Below, in pieces: positions 8,512 through 17,640 of a DNA stretch of 64,000 bases (position 1 is the first letter of the stretch; every line of letters starts with the position of its first letter). The stretch is from JAKAGZ01 sp963748105. GTDB taxonomy: Bacteria > Bacteroidota > Ignavibacteria > Ignavibacteriales > Ignavibacteriaceae. Position numbers and translations under genes: made by a program. The DNA is taken from contig CAVVHP010000003.1 of the NCBI GenBank assembly GCA_963748105.1, positions 1 through 64,000 of the forward strand. Reading direction: 5' to 3'. The notes beneath the pieces were generated by a model that saw nothing but the letters and a program-made list of their open reading frames with translations, was not told where the DNA came from and ran no database searches.

Positions 8512-10516
8512 TAATTATTTTTCAGAAATAGCGTTTATCGAAAACAACGGTAATATTAGTTTTATTTTTCAGTTAGCTTTTTGTTTGGTTTTATCATTCA
8601 CTTTCTATTCTACAACTTTTGCTCAGTGGGTCAGCGATCCCAAAACAAATTCCAGACTGGTTGTAGATACTAACGACCCGATTAACATTTCATCTGTAAA
8701 AGATTTTAACGGGGGTGCTTTTATCTTCTGGCAGGATAAAAAAGAAAAATACGGAAGCCAGGTTTATTTTATTCACGTAGATGCACAGGGAAAAGTTACT
8801 TTTAGAGCAGGCGGTAAAAATATTTCTGCATCAAATGCCCAAAAAGAAATACCCGTAGCGGCAGAAAGTCTGCCGAATACAGCAATTATAGCCTGGAAAG
8901 ATAAAGGCAACAAAGGTCCTTTATATGCCCAGAGAGTTTCTAATAACGGTTTATATCTCTGGCAAAACGGAGACCTTAAATTAACTGACACTGTTTTTTC
9001 TGTTTCTGATTATTCAATTAGCAGTGATAAAATTGGCAATGTTTACGTTTCATACGTAGCAAGAAATTTTAATATAAACAGTAATTACCGGGTGGAGTTT
9101 CGAAAGATAACTTCGGATGGGAATTTTTATTCCGATTCTGCAAAGATTATTTCTTCCTCTATTAATAGAAAGAGCACAACTTCTGTAATTCCGGATAATC
9201 TGGGTGGAGCTTTTATTTACTGGCTCGAAAATGTAAAAAATAAAACACTATTATTTTTACAACATGTAAATGGAAAGGGCAAATTAGACTGGGGACAAAA
9301 ACCACTCAGGGTTTCTAATAGGAACTATAGTGTGATTAATTATACTGCAAAATTATTTAGTCAAACAAACAGCTATGTCGCATGGCAATTCGCAAAAAAC
9401 GATAAGGATATTTTTCATCAGCTTGTGAACAGCAAAGGAAAACTTCTCTGGGGTAATGATGGTAAACAGGTAACCAATCAAAATGGAAATCAGATAAACC
9501 CGAATGTTTTTACAAAGGATTCAACAATTTTTGTAAGCTGGACAGATGATTTCAAAAAGCGTCAGAATATTTATGTTCAGAAATTTAACCCGCAAGGAAA
9601 TCCTCTCTGGACTAAAGGAGGGTTGCCGGTAATTGATATTGATGGAGCTCAATTTGGCCAAAGAATTATTCCTGACGGTCAATCAGGAATAATTTTAAGC
9701 TGGATTGACAAAAGACAGGACTCAACCAGGGCAAATATTTATTCGCAGAAAATAAGCAGCAGCGGGGAAAAAATATGGGACTCACTCGGTGTGGCAACTG
9801 CAACTCATTATAATACCCGGAAAAGTTATTTAAGTTTACTCACGGATGATAATGACGGTGCTATTGCTATTTTTAAAGAAAACAGGGATGGGAAAAACAA
9901 TATTTATAGTCAAAGAATTTTTGATACAGGAACTTTTGCCTCACAAATAACCGGCTTTGACACACAACTAACTAGCGACAGCGTTAAAATCTCGTGGTAT
10001 TCTGCTAGCGAACAATCTGAATCAGTTTATAATATTGAGCGTGCATTACAACCGAATTTAGGGAACGCTTCCTGGGAAACTATCACTACTGTAAAATCAT
10101 TAAACAAGACCGGATCAAAATATTATGAAGTATATGACCATCCGGGATTTGCTAGTACCATTTATTATAAAGTTGTTGAGGAAAAGCCCGGTGGGGAAAC
10201 ACAGGATTCTGATGTAAAACGGGTTATTTATTTAAAGAATGATTCAAAAGTTATAATTGCTCAAAATAACCCCAACCCATTTAGTGATTCTACAACTATT
10301 AGTTTTTTTCTTCCGGAAAAGGGAAAAGTTAAAATTGAATTTTATAACGGACGTCTTGAAAAGATAGATGAGCTGGAAAAATTTTTCCCGGCTGGTGAAA
10401 ACAGTGTTTCATTCTCAGCGAATAAACTAGAACCGGGAATTTATTTTTACAGGTTTAAAGCAGGCAAGTTTATTGATGTGAAAAAAATGGTTGTTACAAA
10501 AAAAATTAATGGATAA
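8498..10516 (+). CDS. Secreted T9SS-sorted protein of unknown function
   Basis: A 672-residue exoprotein. A hydrophobic signal segment (FIFQLAFCLVLSFTFYSTTFAQ) ends at a likely cleavage site after FAQ. The body has repeated beta-rich units with Trp-rich motifs (FIFWQDKKEK, IIAWKDKGNKG, LLWGNDGKQV, IILSWIDKRQD), suggesting a beta-propeller-like fold. The last ~80 residues are a T9SS sorting domain (NNPNPFSDSTTISFFLP ... LEPGIYFYRFKAG), which in this phylum directs export across the outer membrane and removal or anchoring at the surface. The frame opens at TTG 8498, inside the end of smc, with 30-odd residues before the signal. No good in-frame ATG exists nearer to it, so the start is uncertain or affected by a base error. 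The catalytic role is not known. Confidence 0.8.
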   Translation: MLINDNYFSEIAFIENNGNISFIFQLAFCLVLSFTFYSTTFAQWVSDPKTNSRLVVDTNDPINISSVKDFNGGAFIFWQDKKEKYGSQVYFIHVDAQGKVTFRAGGKNISASNAQKEIPVAAESLPNTAIIAWKDKGNKGPLYAQRVSNNGLYLWQNGDLKLTDTVFSVSDYSISSDKIGNVYVSYVARNFNINSNYRVEFRKITSDGNFYSDSAKIISSSINRKSTTSVIPDNLGGAFIYWLENVKNKTLLFLQHVNGKGKLDWGQKPLRVSNRNYSVINYTAKLFSQTNSYVAWQFAKNDKDIFHQLVNSKGKLLWGNDGKQVTNQNGNQINPNVFTKDSTIFVSWTDDFKKRQNIYVQKFNPQGNPLWTKGGLPVIDIDGAQFGQRIIPDGQSGIILSWIDKRQDSTRANIYSQKISSSGEKIWDSLGVATATHYNTRKSYLSLLTDDNDGAIAIFKENRDGKNNIYSQRIFDTGTFASQITGFDTQLTSDSVKISWYSASEQSESVYNIERALQPNLGNASWETITTVKSLNKTGSKYYEVYDHPGFASTIYYKVVEEKPGGETQDSDVKRVIYLKNDSKVIIAQNNPNPFSDSTTISFFLPEKGKVKIEFYNGRLEKIDELEKFFPAGENSVSFSANKLEPGIYFYRFKAGKFIDVKKMVVTKKING

Positions 10517-11228
10517 GATATTTAAAATATTTATTGATTTCGACGGGACAATTACGACAACGGACGTCGGTGAAGACCTGTTTACTAAATTCGGTGATCC
10601 GGATGCCGTTGCAGAAGTTATTGACCGTTATAAAGATAATAATGTCACAGCCAAGGAGTGTTGGCTAATGTTGTGTGACTCCATAAAAGGACTGGATCTA
10701 AATGAATTCAACAATTACATCGATAGTTTTGAAATCGACAGGACTTTTCCTGCATTCATTGATTATTGCACCCAAAACGGTTTTGAACACTATGTGCTGA
10801 GTGACGGATTTGATTATTATATAGACAGAATATTGAAAAGAGAAAATCTGGAGGACTTAAAGGTTTATTCCAATAAACTGGAAATTCTCAAAGACAATCA
10901 ATTAATACCTCATTTCCCCTATCTGGATGAGGAATCAAAAAGCTCGGCAAATTGTAAACACAATCATATTATAAATCATAGTGGAGATGAAGAATTTACA
11001 ATTTACATTGGCGACGGGATTTCAGACACCGAGACTGCACAGTTTTGTGATTTTATTTTTGCTAAAGATTCACTTTTAAAATATTGTGAAAAAGAACGTA
11101 TTACGTATTTCCCTTACAAAAATTTTAACGATGTAAAGGACCGGATTGAAAGTCTTCGCTCAAAGAAAAGATTAAAGAAAAGACATCAGGCCTCGCTTAA
11201 AAGAAGAGAAGTCTATTTAAGAGGATAA
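10509..11228 (+). CDS. HAD-superfamily phosphatase (phosphoserine phosphatase / MtnX-like)
   Basis: A 239-residue cytosolic hydrolase of HAD subfamily IB. Motif I is FIDFDGTITTTDV, with the nucleophile Asp and the acid/base Asp two residues on. Motif II is VLSDGFDYYID, and motif IV is IYIGDGISDTETAQ with the metal-binding acids. The helical cap lies between motifs I and II. The closest named relatives I recognise by motif are 2-hydroxy-3-keto-5-methylthiopentenyl-1-phosphate phosphatase (MtnX) and phosphoserine phosphatase; the substrate cannot be told apart here. ATG 10509 overlaps the stop of the T9SS gene by 8 bases, and the basic C-terminus runs to 4 bases before the next gene, so the three are probably one transcript. 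Confidence 0.82.
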   Translation: MDKIFKIFIDFDGTITTTDVGEDLFTKFGDPDAVAEVIDRYKDNNVTAKECWLMLCDSIKGLDLNEFNNYIDSFEIDRTFPAFIDYCTQNGFEHYVLSDGFDYYIDRILKRENLEDLKVYSNKLEILKDNQLIPHFPYLDEESKSSANCKHNHIINHSGDEEFTIYIGDGISDTETAQFCDFIFAKDSLLKYCEKERITYFPYKNFNDVKDRIESLRSKKRLKKRHQASLKRREVYLRG

Positions 11229-11231
11229 AAA

Positions 11232-11825
11232 ATGACCAGATCAGAAATCGCTTCAAAATTTTTTAAGTACAGAAGTTATACACCTGTTCCCTTTCTGGTT
11301 CTAACATTCCTGTACCTTAACGCCAATATCTGGAGCCTGATTCTGGGTTTCATAGTCGCATTATCGGGCGAACTTATAAGGCTCTGGGGAGTTAGCTGGG
11401 CAGGAAGTGAAACACGAACTACAGGTGGAGTTGGTGGAACATTTTTAATTGTAAGCGGCCCTTTCGGGCACGTCAGAAATCCTCTTTATGTAGGTAATAT
11501 TCTATTGTATACGGGAATGGGCATTATGTCCTTTGCACTTTTCCCTTATCTCCAAATAGCAGGATTAATTTTCTTTTACATTCAATACTGGTATATAGTT
11601 GGTGAGGAAGAAAATTATCTAAAAAAAACATTCGGTGAAGAGTTTAATAAATACTTAAAAAATGTTCCGAGATTTTTCCCCCGGATTACCAGGTACAAAT
11701 CGGGTAATGTTGAACAACCGCCATTTAATTTGAAAGCGGGACTCCGTTCGGAAAAAAGGAGCTTGCAGGCCTTTAGTATTGTTACATTAACAATTATCCT
11801 CATCTGGATAATTAGAAGGATGTAG
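11232..11825 (+). CDS. Integral membrane methyltransferase of the ICMT/PEMT family
   Basis: A 197-residue membrane protein with about five hydrophobic segments. It shows the conserved C-terminal region of isoprenylcysteine carboxyl methyltransferase-like and phospholipid methyltransferase enzymes: GPFGHVRNPLYVGNILLYTG, then EEENYLKKTFGEEFNKYLKN with VPRFFP. These residues bind S-adenosylmethionine at the membrane surface. The bacterial substrate is usually unknown, and lipid or small isoprenoid targets are possible. It follows the HAD phosphatase by 4 bases and precedes lpxB by about 40. A shared envelope-lipid role is plausible but not shown. Confidence 0.8.
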   Translation: MTRSEIASKFFKYRSYTPVPFLVLTFLYLNANIWSLILGFIVALSGELIRLWGVSWAGSETRTTGGVGGTFLIVSGPFGHVRNPLYVGNILLYTGMGIMSFALFPYLQIAGLIFFYIQYWYIVGEEENYLKKTFGEEFNKYLKNVPRFFPRITRYKSGNVEQPPFNLKAGLRSEKRSLQAFSIVTLTIILIWIIRRM

Positions 11826-11868
11826 TGTTTGCTCTTTATTTCTTTGAATGAAAATGAGCATCTGATAA

Positions 11869-13008
11869 ATGACAAATAAAAATTTAATGATAATAGCCGG
11901 TGAGATTTCAGGAGATCTTCATGGCGCTTCTTTGATATCAGAAATAAAAAAGATCGATCCGCAAATTACTATAAGCGGAATTGGCGGTGATAAAATGCGT
12001 GAAGCCGGGATGGATCTTACATACCATCTTAAAAGGATGGCATTCCTGGGCTTTCTTGAAGTAGTCAAACATATCCCGTTTATCAAAGCCGTTCAGAGAA
12101 ATCTTATCGAGGAGGTAAAGAAAAAAGGGATTAAAACAGTTGTTCTTATAGATTATCCCGGATTTAATCTGAGCATTGCAAAAAAGCTGCACAAGCTCAG
12201 AATAAAAATCATTTATTATATTTCTCCCCAAATTTGGGCATGGGGCGGCGGTAGAATAAAAAAGATTAAAAAGATTGTTGACAAAATGCTGGTTGTTTTC
12301 CCATTTGAGGAAAAACTTTACAGCGATCATGATGTAAAAGTGGAATTTGTCGGACATCCTCTGCTGGAAAGATTGAGGAGATTCGAATTTATGCCCAGAG
12401 AAAAGTTTTTTGAAAAATTTGGATTAGATAAAAACAAAGAGATTTTACTTCTGCTTCCAGGAAGCAGAGAACAGGAAGTTAAAAGTATTTTTCCTGAAAT
12501 GATTAAAGCAGCGGAAAAAATATCTGATAAATTCAATTTGCAGACTGTTGTCGCTTGTTCTTCAAATATTGATGAAAATATTTTCAGAGATTTAACAACT
12601 CTAAAGAATCTAACATTCTTAAGAGACAACACATATAATCTTCTGAAATATTCAAAGTTCGGGATAATAAAATCAGGTACCTCAACACTTGAAGCCGGAT
12701 TATTTGAATTGCCAATGGTCATAGTTTACAAAACAAGTCCCCTAACTTACCTGATAGGAAAAAGGCTTGTAAAAGTTAACAGTATCGGTATGGCAAATAT
12801 TATTTCAGGTGAAAATGTGGTCCCGGAACTGATTCAGAATGATGTTACATCAGATAAAATTTATTCTGAAGTAAAAAGTATTTTATCGAATGATCGGGTT
12901 TATGAATCAATAAAACAAAAACTTGGCAGGATAAAAGAAAAATTAGGAACAGAAGGAGCCTCTGAAAGAGCTGCCAGGTCTATTTATGAAGTAATGAATG
13001 AAGTTTAG
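11869..13008 (+). CDS. lpxB: Lipid-A-disaccharide synthase
   Basis: Joins UDP-2,3-diacylglucosamine to lipid X to form the beta-1,6 lipid A disaccharide, at the inner face of the cytoplasmic membrane. The 379-residue GT19 enzyme has the N-terminal IIAGEISGDLHGASLI, the ISPQIWAWGGGRIKKIKK motif, the VEFVGHPLLE junction between the two Rossmann domains, LLLPGSREQEV, and the C-terminal donor-site motif SGTSTLEAGLFELPMVIVYK. Length is normal for the family. It overlaps the next gene by 11 bases and is followed by lpxK, forming a lipid A operon that shows the host is an LPS-making Gram-negative. Confidence 0.96.
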   Translation: MTNKNLMIIAGEISGDLHGASLISEIKKIDPQITISGIGGDKMREAGMDLTYHLKRMAFLGFLEVVKHIPFIKAVQRNLIEEVKKKGIKTVVLIDYPGFNLSIAKKLHKLRIKIIYYISPQIWAWGGGRIKKIKKIVDKMLVVFPFEEKLYSDHDVKVEFVGHPLLERLRRFEFMPREKFFEKFGLDKNKEILLLLPGSREQEVKSIFPEMIKAAEKISDKFNLQTVVACSSNIDENIFRDLTTLKNLTFLRDNTYNLLKYSKFGIIKSGTSTLEAGLFELPMVIVYKTSPLTYLIGKRLVKVNSIGMANIISGENVVPELIQNDVTSDKIYSEVKSILSNDRVYESIKQKLGRIKEKLGTEGASERAARSIYEVMNEV

Positions 13009-13657
13009 AAAAGTACGACAGGATATTTTAAGATTTCTCGGGTATTTTGTTTTAACATACCTGGTTGATGTTCTTTGTAAAACTTTGAGAATCACCGAAA
13101 AAAATAAAGTGGTGATAGACGACCTTAAAAATCGAAATAAGAATTATGTGCTTGCATTCTGGCACGGGTCAATGTTGCTGCCATGGTATATGCACAGAAA
13201 GCAAAATATGGTTGCTCTGACAAGCAAAAGCAAAGACGGTGATCTACTGGCAAAAGTTCTTAAGCACTGGAAATATCGCGTTATACGTGGATCAAGTTCA
13301 ACCGGTGGAGATGTTGCCCTGGGAATAATGGTTGATTACGCAAAAAACAATTATTCAATAACTGTAACACCGGATGGACCGAGAGGGCCCAGACATAAAA
13401 TGAAAGCTGGGGCGGTAATTACTGCAAAAAAAAGCGGTTTGCCTTTAATTCTTGTAGGTGTTGGGATAAAAAAGTATAGTCCTTTAAGTAGTTGGGATAA
13501 ATTTGAAATTCCAAAACTATTTACCAGGATAATGCTTGTCTATTCTGATCCAGTTTACGTTCCGCATAATCTTAGTTATGATGATACCTCTAAGATGATT
13601 GAAGAGTGTGAGCAGAAACTTAATGATCTTCAGAAAATAGCTGAGGAAGGTCTCTAA
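12998..13657 (+). CDS. DUF374 lysophospholipid acyltransferase-family protein
   Basis: A 219-residue membrane-associated acyltransferase-like protein. It shows the family pattern AFWHGSMLLPWY, an equivalent of the HX4D-type catalytic region, then TSKSKDGDLLAKVL, IRGSSSTGGDVAL and the conserved TPDGPRGPRHKMKAGA motif. Its place between lpxB and lpxK, overlapping lpxB by 11 bases and ending 4 bases before lpxK, strongly suggests late acylation of lipid A, the job done by LpxL in enterobacteria. That role is inferred from context. One N-terminal hydrophobic segment (FLGYFVLTYLVDVL) probably anchors it. Confidence 0.85.
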   Translation: MKFRKVRQDILRFLGYFVLTYLVDVLCKTLRITEKNKVVIDDLKNRNKNYVLAFWHGSMLLPWYMHRKQNMVALTSKSKDGDLLAKVLKHWKYRVIRGSSSTGGDVALGIMVDYAKNNYSITVTPDGPRGPRHKMKAGAVITAKKSGLPLILVGVGIKKYSPLSSWDKFEIPKLFTRIMLVYSDPVYVPHNLSYDDTSKMIEECEQKLNDLQKIAEEGL

Positions 13658-13661
13658 ATAA

Positions 13662-14705
13662 ATGAATTTTTTAAAGATTATATTGTATCCTTTCGTCCCT
13701 CTGTATGCGGTAATTGTACGGTTGAGGAATTGGTTATTCGATAAAGGGCTTTTTAAAGCTAAAAAGGTCGAAGCAAAGATTATTTCAGTAGGTAATATTA
13801 CGGTTGGCGGTTCAGGGAAAACACCAACAGTAATTTATATTACCAGCCTTCTTAAAGAAGAAGGGAAAAAAGTTGGTGTACTGAGTCGTGGTTACGGAAG
13901 AAAATCTTCAGGCTATATACTTGTTGCCAATAATGAAAAATTACTTGCAGACGTGAAAGAATGCGGCGATGAAATTTTTCAGACAATAGCTGAATGTAGA
14001 GTCCCGGCTGCAGTTTGTGAAAGCAGGGTAAAAGGAGCGAAAAGATTAATTGCTGATACACAGGTTGATATTATTGTTCTCGATGATGCTTTTCAGCACA
14101 GGTGGATCGCCCGTGATCTCGATCTTTTGATTTGTGAACAAAGATTCTTAAATGATCCTGAATTCTTAAATCAAAATCTTTTGCCGACAGGTAATATGAG
14201 GGAAAATTTTAATTCAGTAAATCGTGCTGACTCAATTATTATTAACAGGAAATTTTCTGAGAAAGAACCTCCAAATAAGGCAATGCGAAAATTTGCTGAA
14301 ACAAAAAGTTTGTTTAACGGTTATTACAAAGCAATTGGTTTCGTGGATATAAAAAGAAATTTAGAATACAACATTGAGGAATTTGAAGGTCAGAAAAGCC
14401 TGGTTGTATCGGGAATTGCAAACCCGTTTTCTTTTATAAATGCTCTGAAGCAAACAAAAGTCGATACACAAAACCAGATGATTTTTTCAGATCATAAAAA
14501 TTATACTTTAAAAGAAGTACAAAGAATTAGAAAGGATTTTTATTCAACAAATTCACATTCGGTGGTAACCACACAAAAGGATGCGGTAAAGCTGGTCAAA
14601 TTCTCTAAAGAATTTGATGATATTGACATCTTTTATCTGAAAATCCACATGGAAATTGACGAGAAGGATGAGTTTAGAAATTTCATAATAAAAAGACTTA
14701 CTTAG
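13662..14705 (+). CDS. lpxK: Tetraacyldisaccharide 4'-kinase
   Basis: Phosphorylates the 4' position of the lipid A disaccharide using ATP, at the cytoplasmic membrane. The 347-residue protein has an N-terminal membrane helix (IILYPFVPLYAVIVRL), the P-loop VGNITVGGSGKTP (about residues 42-54), GVLSRGYGRKS, GDEIFQTIAE and the catalytic-site region IIVLDDAFQHRWIARDLDLL. It closes with the C-terminal FSDHKNYT and VTTQKDAVKL motifs of the family. It is the last gene of the lpxB/DUF374/lpxK set. A 50-base gap and a fresh ribosome site then lead to ppdK. Confidence 0.96.
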   Translation: MNFLKIILYPFVPLYAVIVRLRNWLFDKGLFKAKKVEAKIISVGNITVGGSGKTPTVIYITSLLKEEGKKVGVLSRGYGRKSSGYILVANNEKLLADVKECGDEIFQTIAECRVPAAVCESRVKGAKRLIADTQVDIIVLDDAFQHRWIARDLDLLICEQRFLNDPEFLNQNLLPTGNMRENFNSVNRADSIIINRKFSEKEPPNKAMRKFAETKSLFNGYYKAIGFVDIKRNLEYNIEEFEGQKSLVVSGIANPFSFINALKQTKVDTQNQMIFSDHKNYTLKEVQRIRKDFYSTNSHSVVTTQKDAVKLVKFSKEFDDIDIFYLKIHMEIDEKDEFRNFIIKRLT

Positions 14706-14757
14706 GTAAGAAAACTAACAAAGTAACATAATCGTACTTACATAGATAGGAGCAGAT

Positions 14758-17562
14758 ATGGCTAAAAATAAAAAATATGTCTACTATTTTGGAGACAAGA
14801 AAGCTGATGGCAAATCAGAGATGAAAGAATTGCTTGGGGGAAAAGGTGCAAACTTAGCAGAAATGGTTAATATAGGAATGCCGGTTCCTTCCGGTTTTAC
14901 CATAACAACTGATGTGTGTACTTACTACTACGATAACAAGAAAAAATATCCAAAAGAATTAAAATCACAGGTGCTTGCTGCTCTTAAAAATATAGAAAGC
15001 AGTATGGGCGCAAAATTTGGTGATTCAAAAAATCCACTGCTTGTTTCTGTAAGAAGCGGTGCCAGAGCATCTATGCCCGGAATGATGGATACTATACTTA
15101 ACCTCGGATTAAATGATACCACAGTTCAGGCAGTAATTAAAGATACAAATAACCCGAGATTCGCATATGATTCCTACAGAAGATTTGTGCAAATGTACGG
15201 AGATGTTGTACTTGGCTTAAAACCAGTTGATAAACACGAAGAGGATCCTTTCGAAGTTATACTGGATAGAAAAAAAGGAGAACACGGATTCAAACTTGAT
15301 ACAGAATTATCAGCAGATCATTTGAAAGAACTGGTAGCTGAATTTAAGGTGGCCATTAAAGAAAAAACCGGCAATAGCTTCCCGGATGATCCTATGGAAC
15401 AACTTTGGGGCGCCGTAGGTGCTGTATTTGGTTCCTGGATGAATGACCGTGCAATTGTCTACAGAAAGCTAAATAATATTCCGGCTGAATGGGGTACTGC
15501 TGTAAATGTTCAGTCAATGGTCTTCGGAAATATGGGAGAAGATTCAGGAACTGGTGTTGCATTTACAAGAGATCCTGCAACAGGTGAGAATAAATTCTAT
15601 GGAGAATATCTCTTTAACGCACAGGGTGAAGATGTTGTTGCAGGAACGCGTACGCCGCTTCCAATTGCAAAACTGAATGAAGACGATCCGAAAATTTATA
15701 AGCAACTTGAAGGAATTAGAAAAAATCTCGAAAAACATTATAAAGATATGATGGACATCGAGTTTACAATTCAGCAGGGCAAGCTCTGGATGCTTCAGTG
15801 CCGGGTTGGTAAAAGAACCGGTTTTGCTGCTATCAAAATGGCAGTTGATATGGTAAAACAAAAACTTATTTCCAAAGAAACTGCAATTCTTAGAATTGAA
15901 CCAAATCAGTTGAACCAATTATTAAGACCAATATTTGACCTCGACCAGAAAAGAAGAGCAATTGATGAAGGAAAACTTGTTGCAAAAGGACTTAACGCAG
16001 GCCCGGGAGCTGCTTCAGGTAAAGTTGCTTTAAATGCAGAAGATGCAGAGGAAATGGCTTCAAAAGGTGAGAAAGTTATCCTGGTTAGAATTGAAACTTC
16101 TCCGGAAGATATCAAAGGAATGAATGCTTCGGAAGGTATTTTGACTGCTAGAGGCGGAATGACTTCACACGCTGCACTTGTTGCCCGCCAGATGGGTAAG
16201 GTATGTGTAGCCGGTTGCGGTTCTTTAAAAATCAATTACAGGGAAAGAAGTATTAAAGTTGAAGGAAATGATAATATCGAGATAAAAGAAGGTGATTATA
16301 TTTCGATCGATGGAACTACAGGTGAAGTTATACGGGGTAAAATTGAAACAAAACCTTCGGAAGTTATACAGGTACTTATATCAAAGACTCTTGATCCAAA
16401 AGATTCACCTATTTACCAAACTTATGCGAGCCTTATGAACTGGGCTGATAAATTAAGAAGTATGAACATCAGAACAAATGCTGATCAGCCGGACCAGGCT
16501 TCTAATGCAATAGCATTCGGTGCAGAAGGAATTGGACTCTGTAGAACAGAACATATGTTTTTCGGCGGCGACCGAATTATGTCCGTAAGAAAAATGATTG
16601 TTTCAGATTCTGTTGAAGAAAGGAAAAAAGCACTCGCAGAATTACTTCCGCTTCAGAGAGAGGACTTTGCTGGTATATTCGAAGCAATGAAAGGATACCC
16701 GGTAACTGTCAGGACACTGGATCCACCATTACACGAATTCTTGCCTCATGAAGAAAAAGAAACAATGGAACTTGCTCAGGCACTGAATATTTCGGTTGAC
16801 AAACTGAAAGAAAAGATTGAAAGTCTTCATGAGTTTAACCCTATGCTTGGATTCAGAGGCTGTCGCCTTGGAATTCTTTATCCCGAAATTACCGAGATGC
16901 AGGCAAGGGCAATAATTGAAGCAGCATGTGATGTTGCAGCAAAAGGCATTAAAGTTAAACCGGAAATCATGATTCCCCTGGTTGGGCATGTTAATGAATT
17001 CAAACTGCAGGAAGAAATAGTAAGAAGAGTTGCGAAAGAAGTAATGCAGGAAAAAGGCAGAAAAATTAAATACCTTGTTGGTACAATGATCGAATTGCCG
17101 CGTGCTGCTTTAACAGCAGATCAGATCGCCGAAAGAGCTGAATTCTTCAGCTTCGGAACAAACGATCTTACACAGACTACATTTGGACTTTCGAGGGACG
17201 ATGCAGGAAAATTCCTCCCGCTTTATGTTCAAAATGATATCCTTCCTAATGACCCATTCGAAGCGATTGACCAGTCAGGTGTGGGTCAACTGGTTGAAAT
17301 GGGAACCAATAAAGGCCGTTCAACACGTTCAGATCTAAAAGTAGGTATCTGCGGCGAGCACGGCGGGGAACCTTCTTCAGTAGAATTTTGTCATAGAACT
17401 GGGTTAAATTACGTAAGTTGCTCACCATTCAGAGTTCCGATTGCTAGACTTGCAGCGGCCCGTGCAGTAGTAAACGAAACTGTATCTAAAAAGGGCGGTA
17501 AAAAAGCTACAAAGTCAAAGAATAAAACCGCTTCCAAAAGGAAACCGGTCAAGAAAAAATAG
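14758..17562 (+). CDS. ppdK: Pyruvate, phosphate dikinase
   Basis: Reversibly interconverts pyruvate + ATP + Pi and PEP + AMP + PPi, linking glycolysis and gluconeogenesis in the cytosol. The 934-residue protein has all three domains. The N-terminal ATP-grasp nucleotide-binding domain contains LLGGKGANLAEM. The central swivelling phosphohistidine domain has GGMTSHAALVARQMGK (His near residue 471). The C-terminal PEP/pyruvate barrel has LCRTEHMFF, GFRGCRLGI, FSFGTNDLTQTT and the catalytic Cys region GICGEHGGEPSS. The last 25 or so residues are an unusual Lys-rich tail (KKGGKKATKSKNK) that the reaction does not require and that may aid nucleic-acid or surface binding. TAGGAG 9 bases upstream fixes the ATG start. 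Confidence 0.97.
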   Translation: MAKNKKYVYYFGDKKADGKSEMKELLGGKGANLAEMVNIGMPVPSGFTITTDVCTYYYDNKKKYPKELKSQVLAALKNIESSMGAKFGDSKNPLLVSVRSGARASMPGMMDTILNLGLNDTTVQAVIKDTNNPRFAYDSYRRFVQMYGDVVLGLKPVDKHEEDPFEVILDRKKGEHGFKLDTELSADHLKELVAEFKVAIKEKTGNSFPDDPMEQLWGAVGAVFGSWMNDRAIVYRKLNNIPAEWGTAVNVQSMVFGNMGEDSGTGVAFTRDPATGENKFYGEYLFNAQGEDVVAGTRTPLPIAKLNEDDPKIYKQLEGIRKNLEKHYKDMMDIEFTIQQGKLWMLQCRVGKRTGFAAIKMAVDMVKQKLISKETAILRIEPNQLNQLLRPIFDLDQKRRAIDEGKLVAKGLNAGPGAASGKVALNAEDAEEMASKGEKVILVRIETSPEDIKGMNASEGILTARGGMTSHAALVARQMGKVCVAGCGSLKINYRERSIKVEGNDNIEIKEGDYISIDGTTGEVIRGKIETKPSEVIQVLISKTLDPKDSPIYQTYASLMNWADKLRSMNIRTNADQPDQASNAIAFGAEGIGLCRTEHMFFGGDRIMSVRKMIVSDSVEERKKALAELLPLQREDFAGIFEAMKGYPVTVRTLDPPLHEFLPHEEKETMELAQALNISVDKLKEKIESLHEFNPMLGFRGCRLGILYPEITEMQARAIIEAACDVAAKGIKVKPEIMIPLVGHVNEFKLQEEIVRRVAKEVMQEKGRKIKYLVGTMIELPRAALTADQIAERAEFFSFGTNDLTQTTFGLSRDDAGKFLPLYVQNDILPNDPFEAIDQSGVGQLVEMGTNKGRSTRSDLKVGICGEHGGEPSSVEFCHRTGLNYVSCSPFRVPIARLAAARAVVNETVSKKGGKKATKSKNKTASKRKPVKKK

Positions 17563-17578
17563 TTTAATAAACATTAAA

Positions 17579-17604
17579 GGAAGGGAAATTAATTTTTCCC
17601 TTCC
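17579..17604 (+). terminator. Hairpin terminator after ppdK
   Basis: A perfect 10-bp stem (GGAAGGGAAA / TTTCCCTTCC) with a 6-base loop lies 17 bases past the ppdK stop codon and before the queA ribosome site. No long T-run follows, so termination may be partial. Confidence 0.55.
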
Positions 17605-17640
17605 GATAAATCATAATTCATATAAAAGAGGTTAAGAGGA

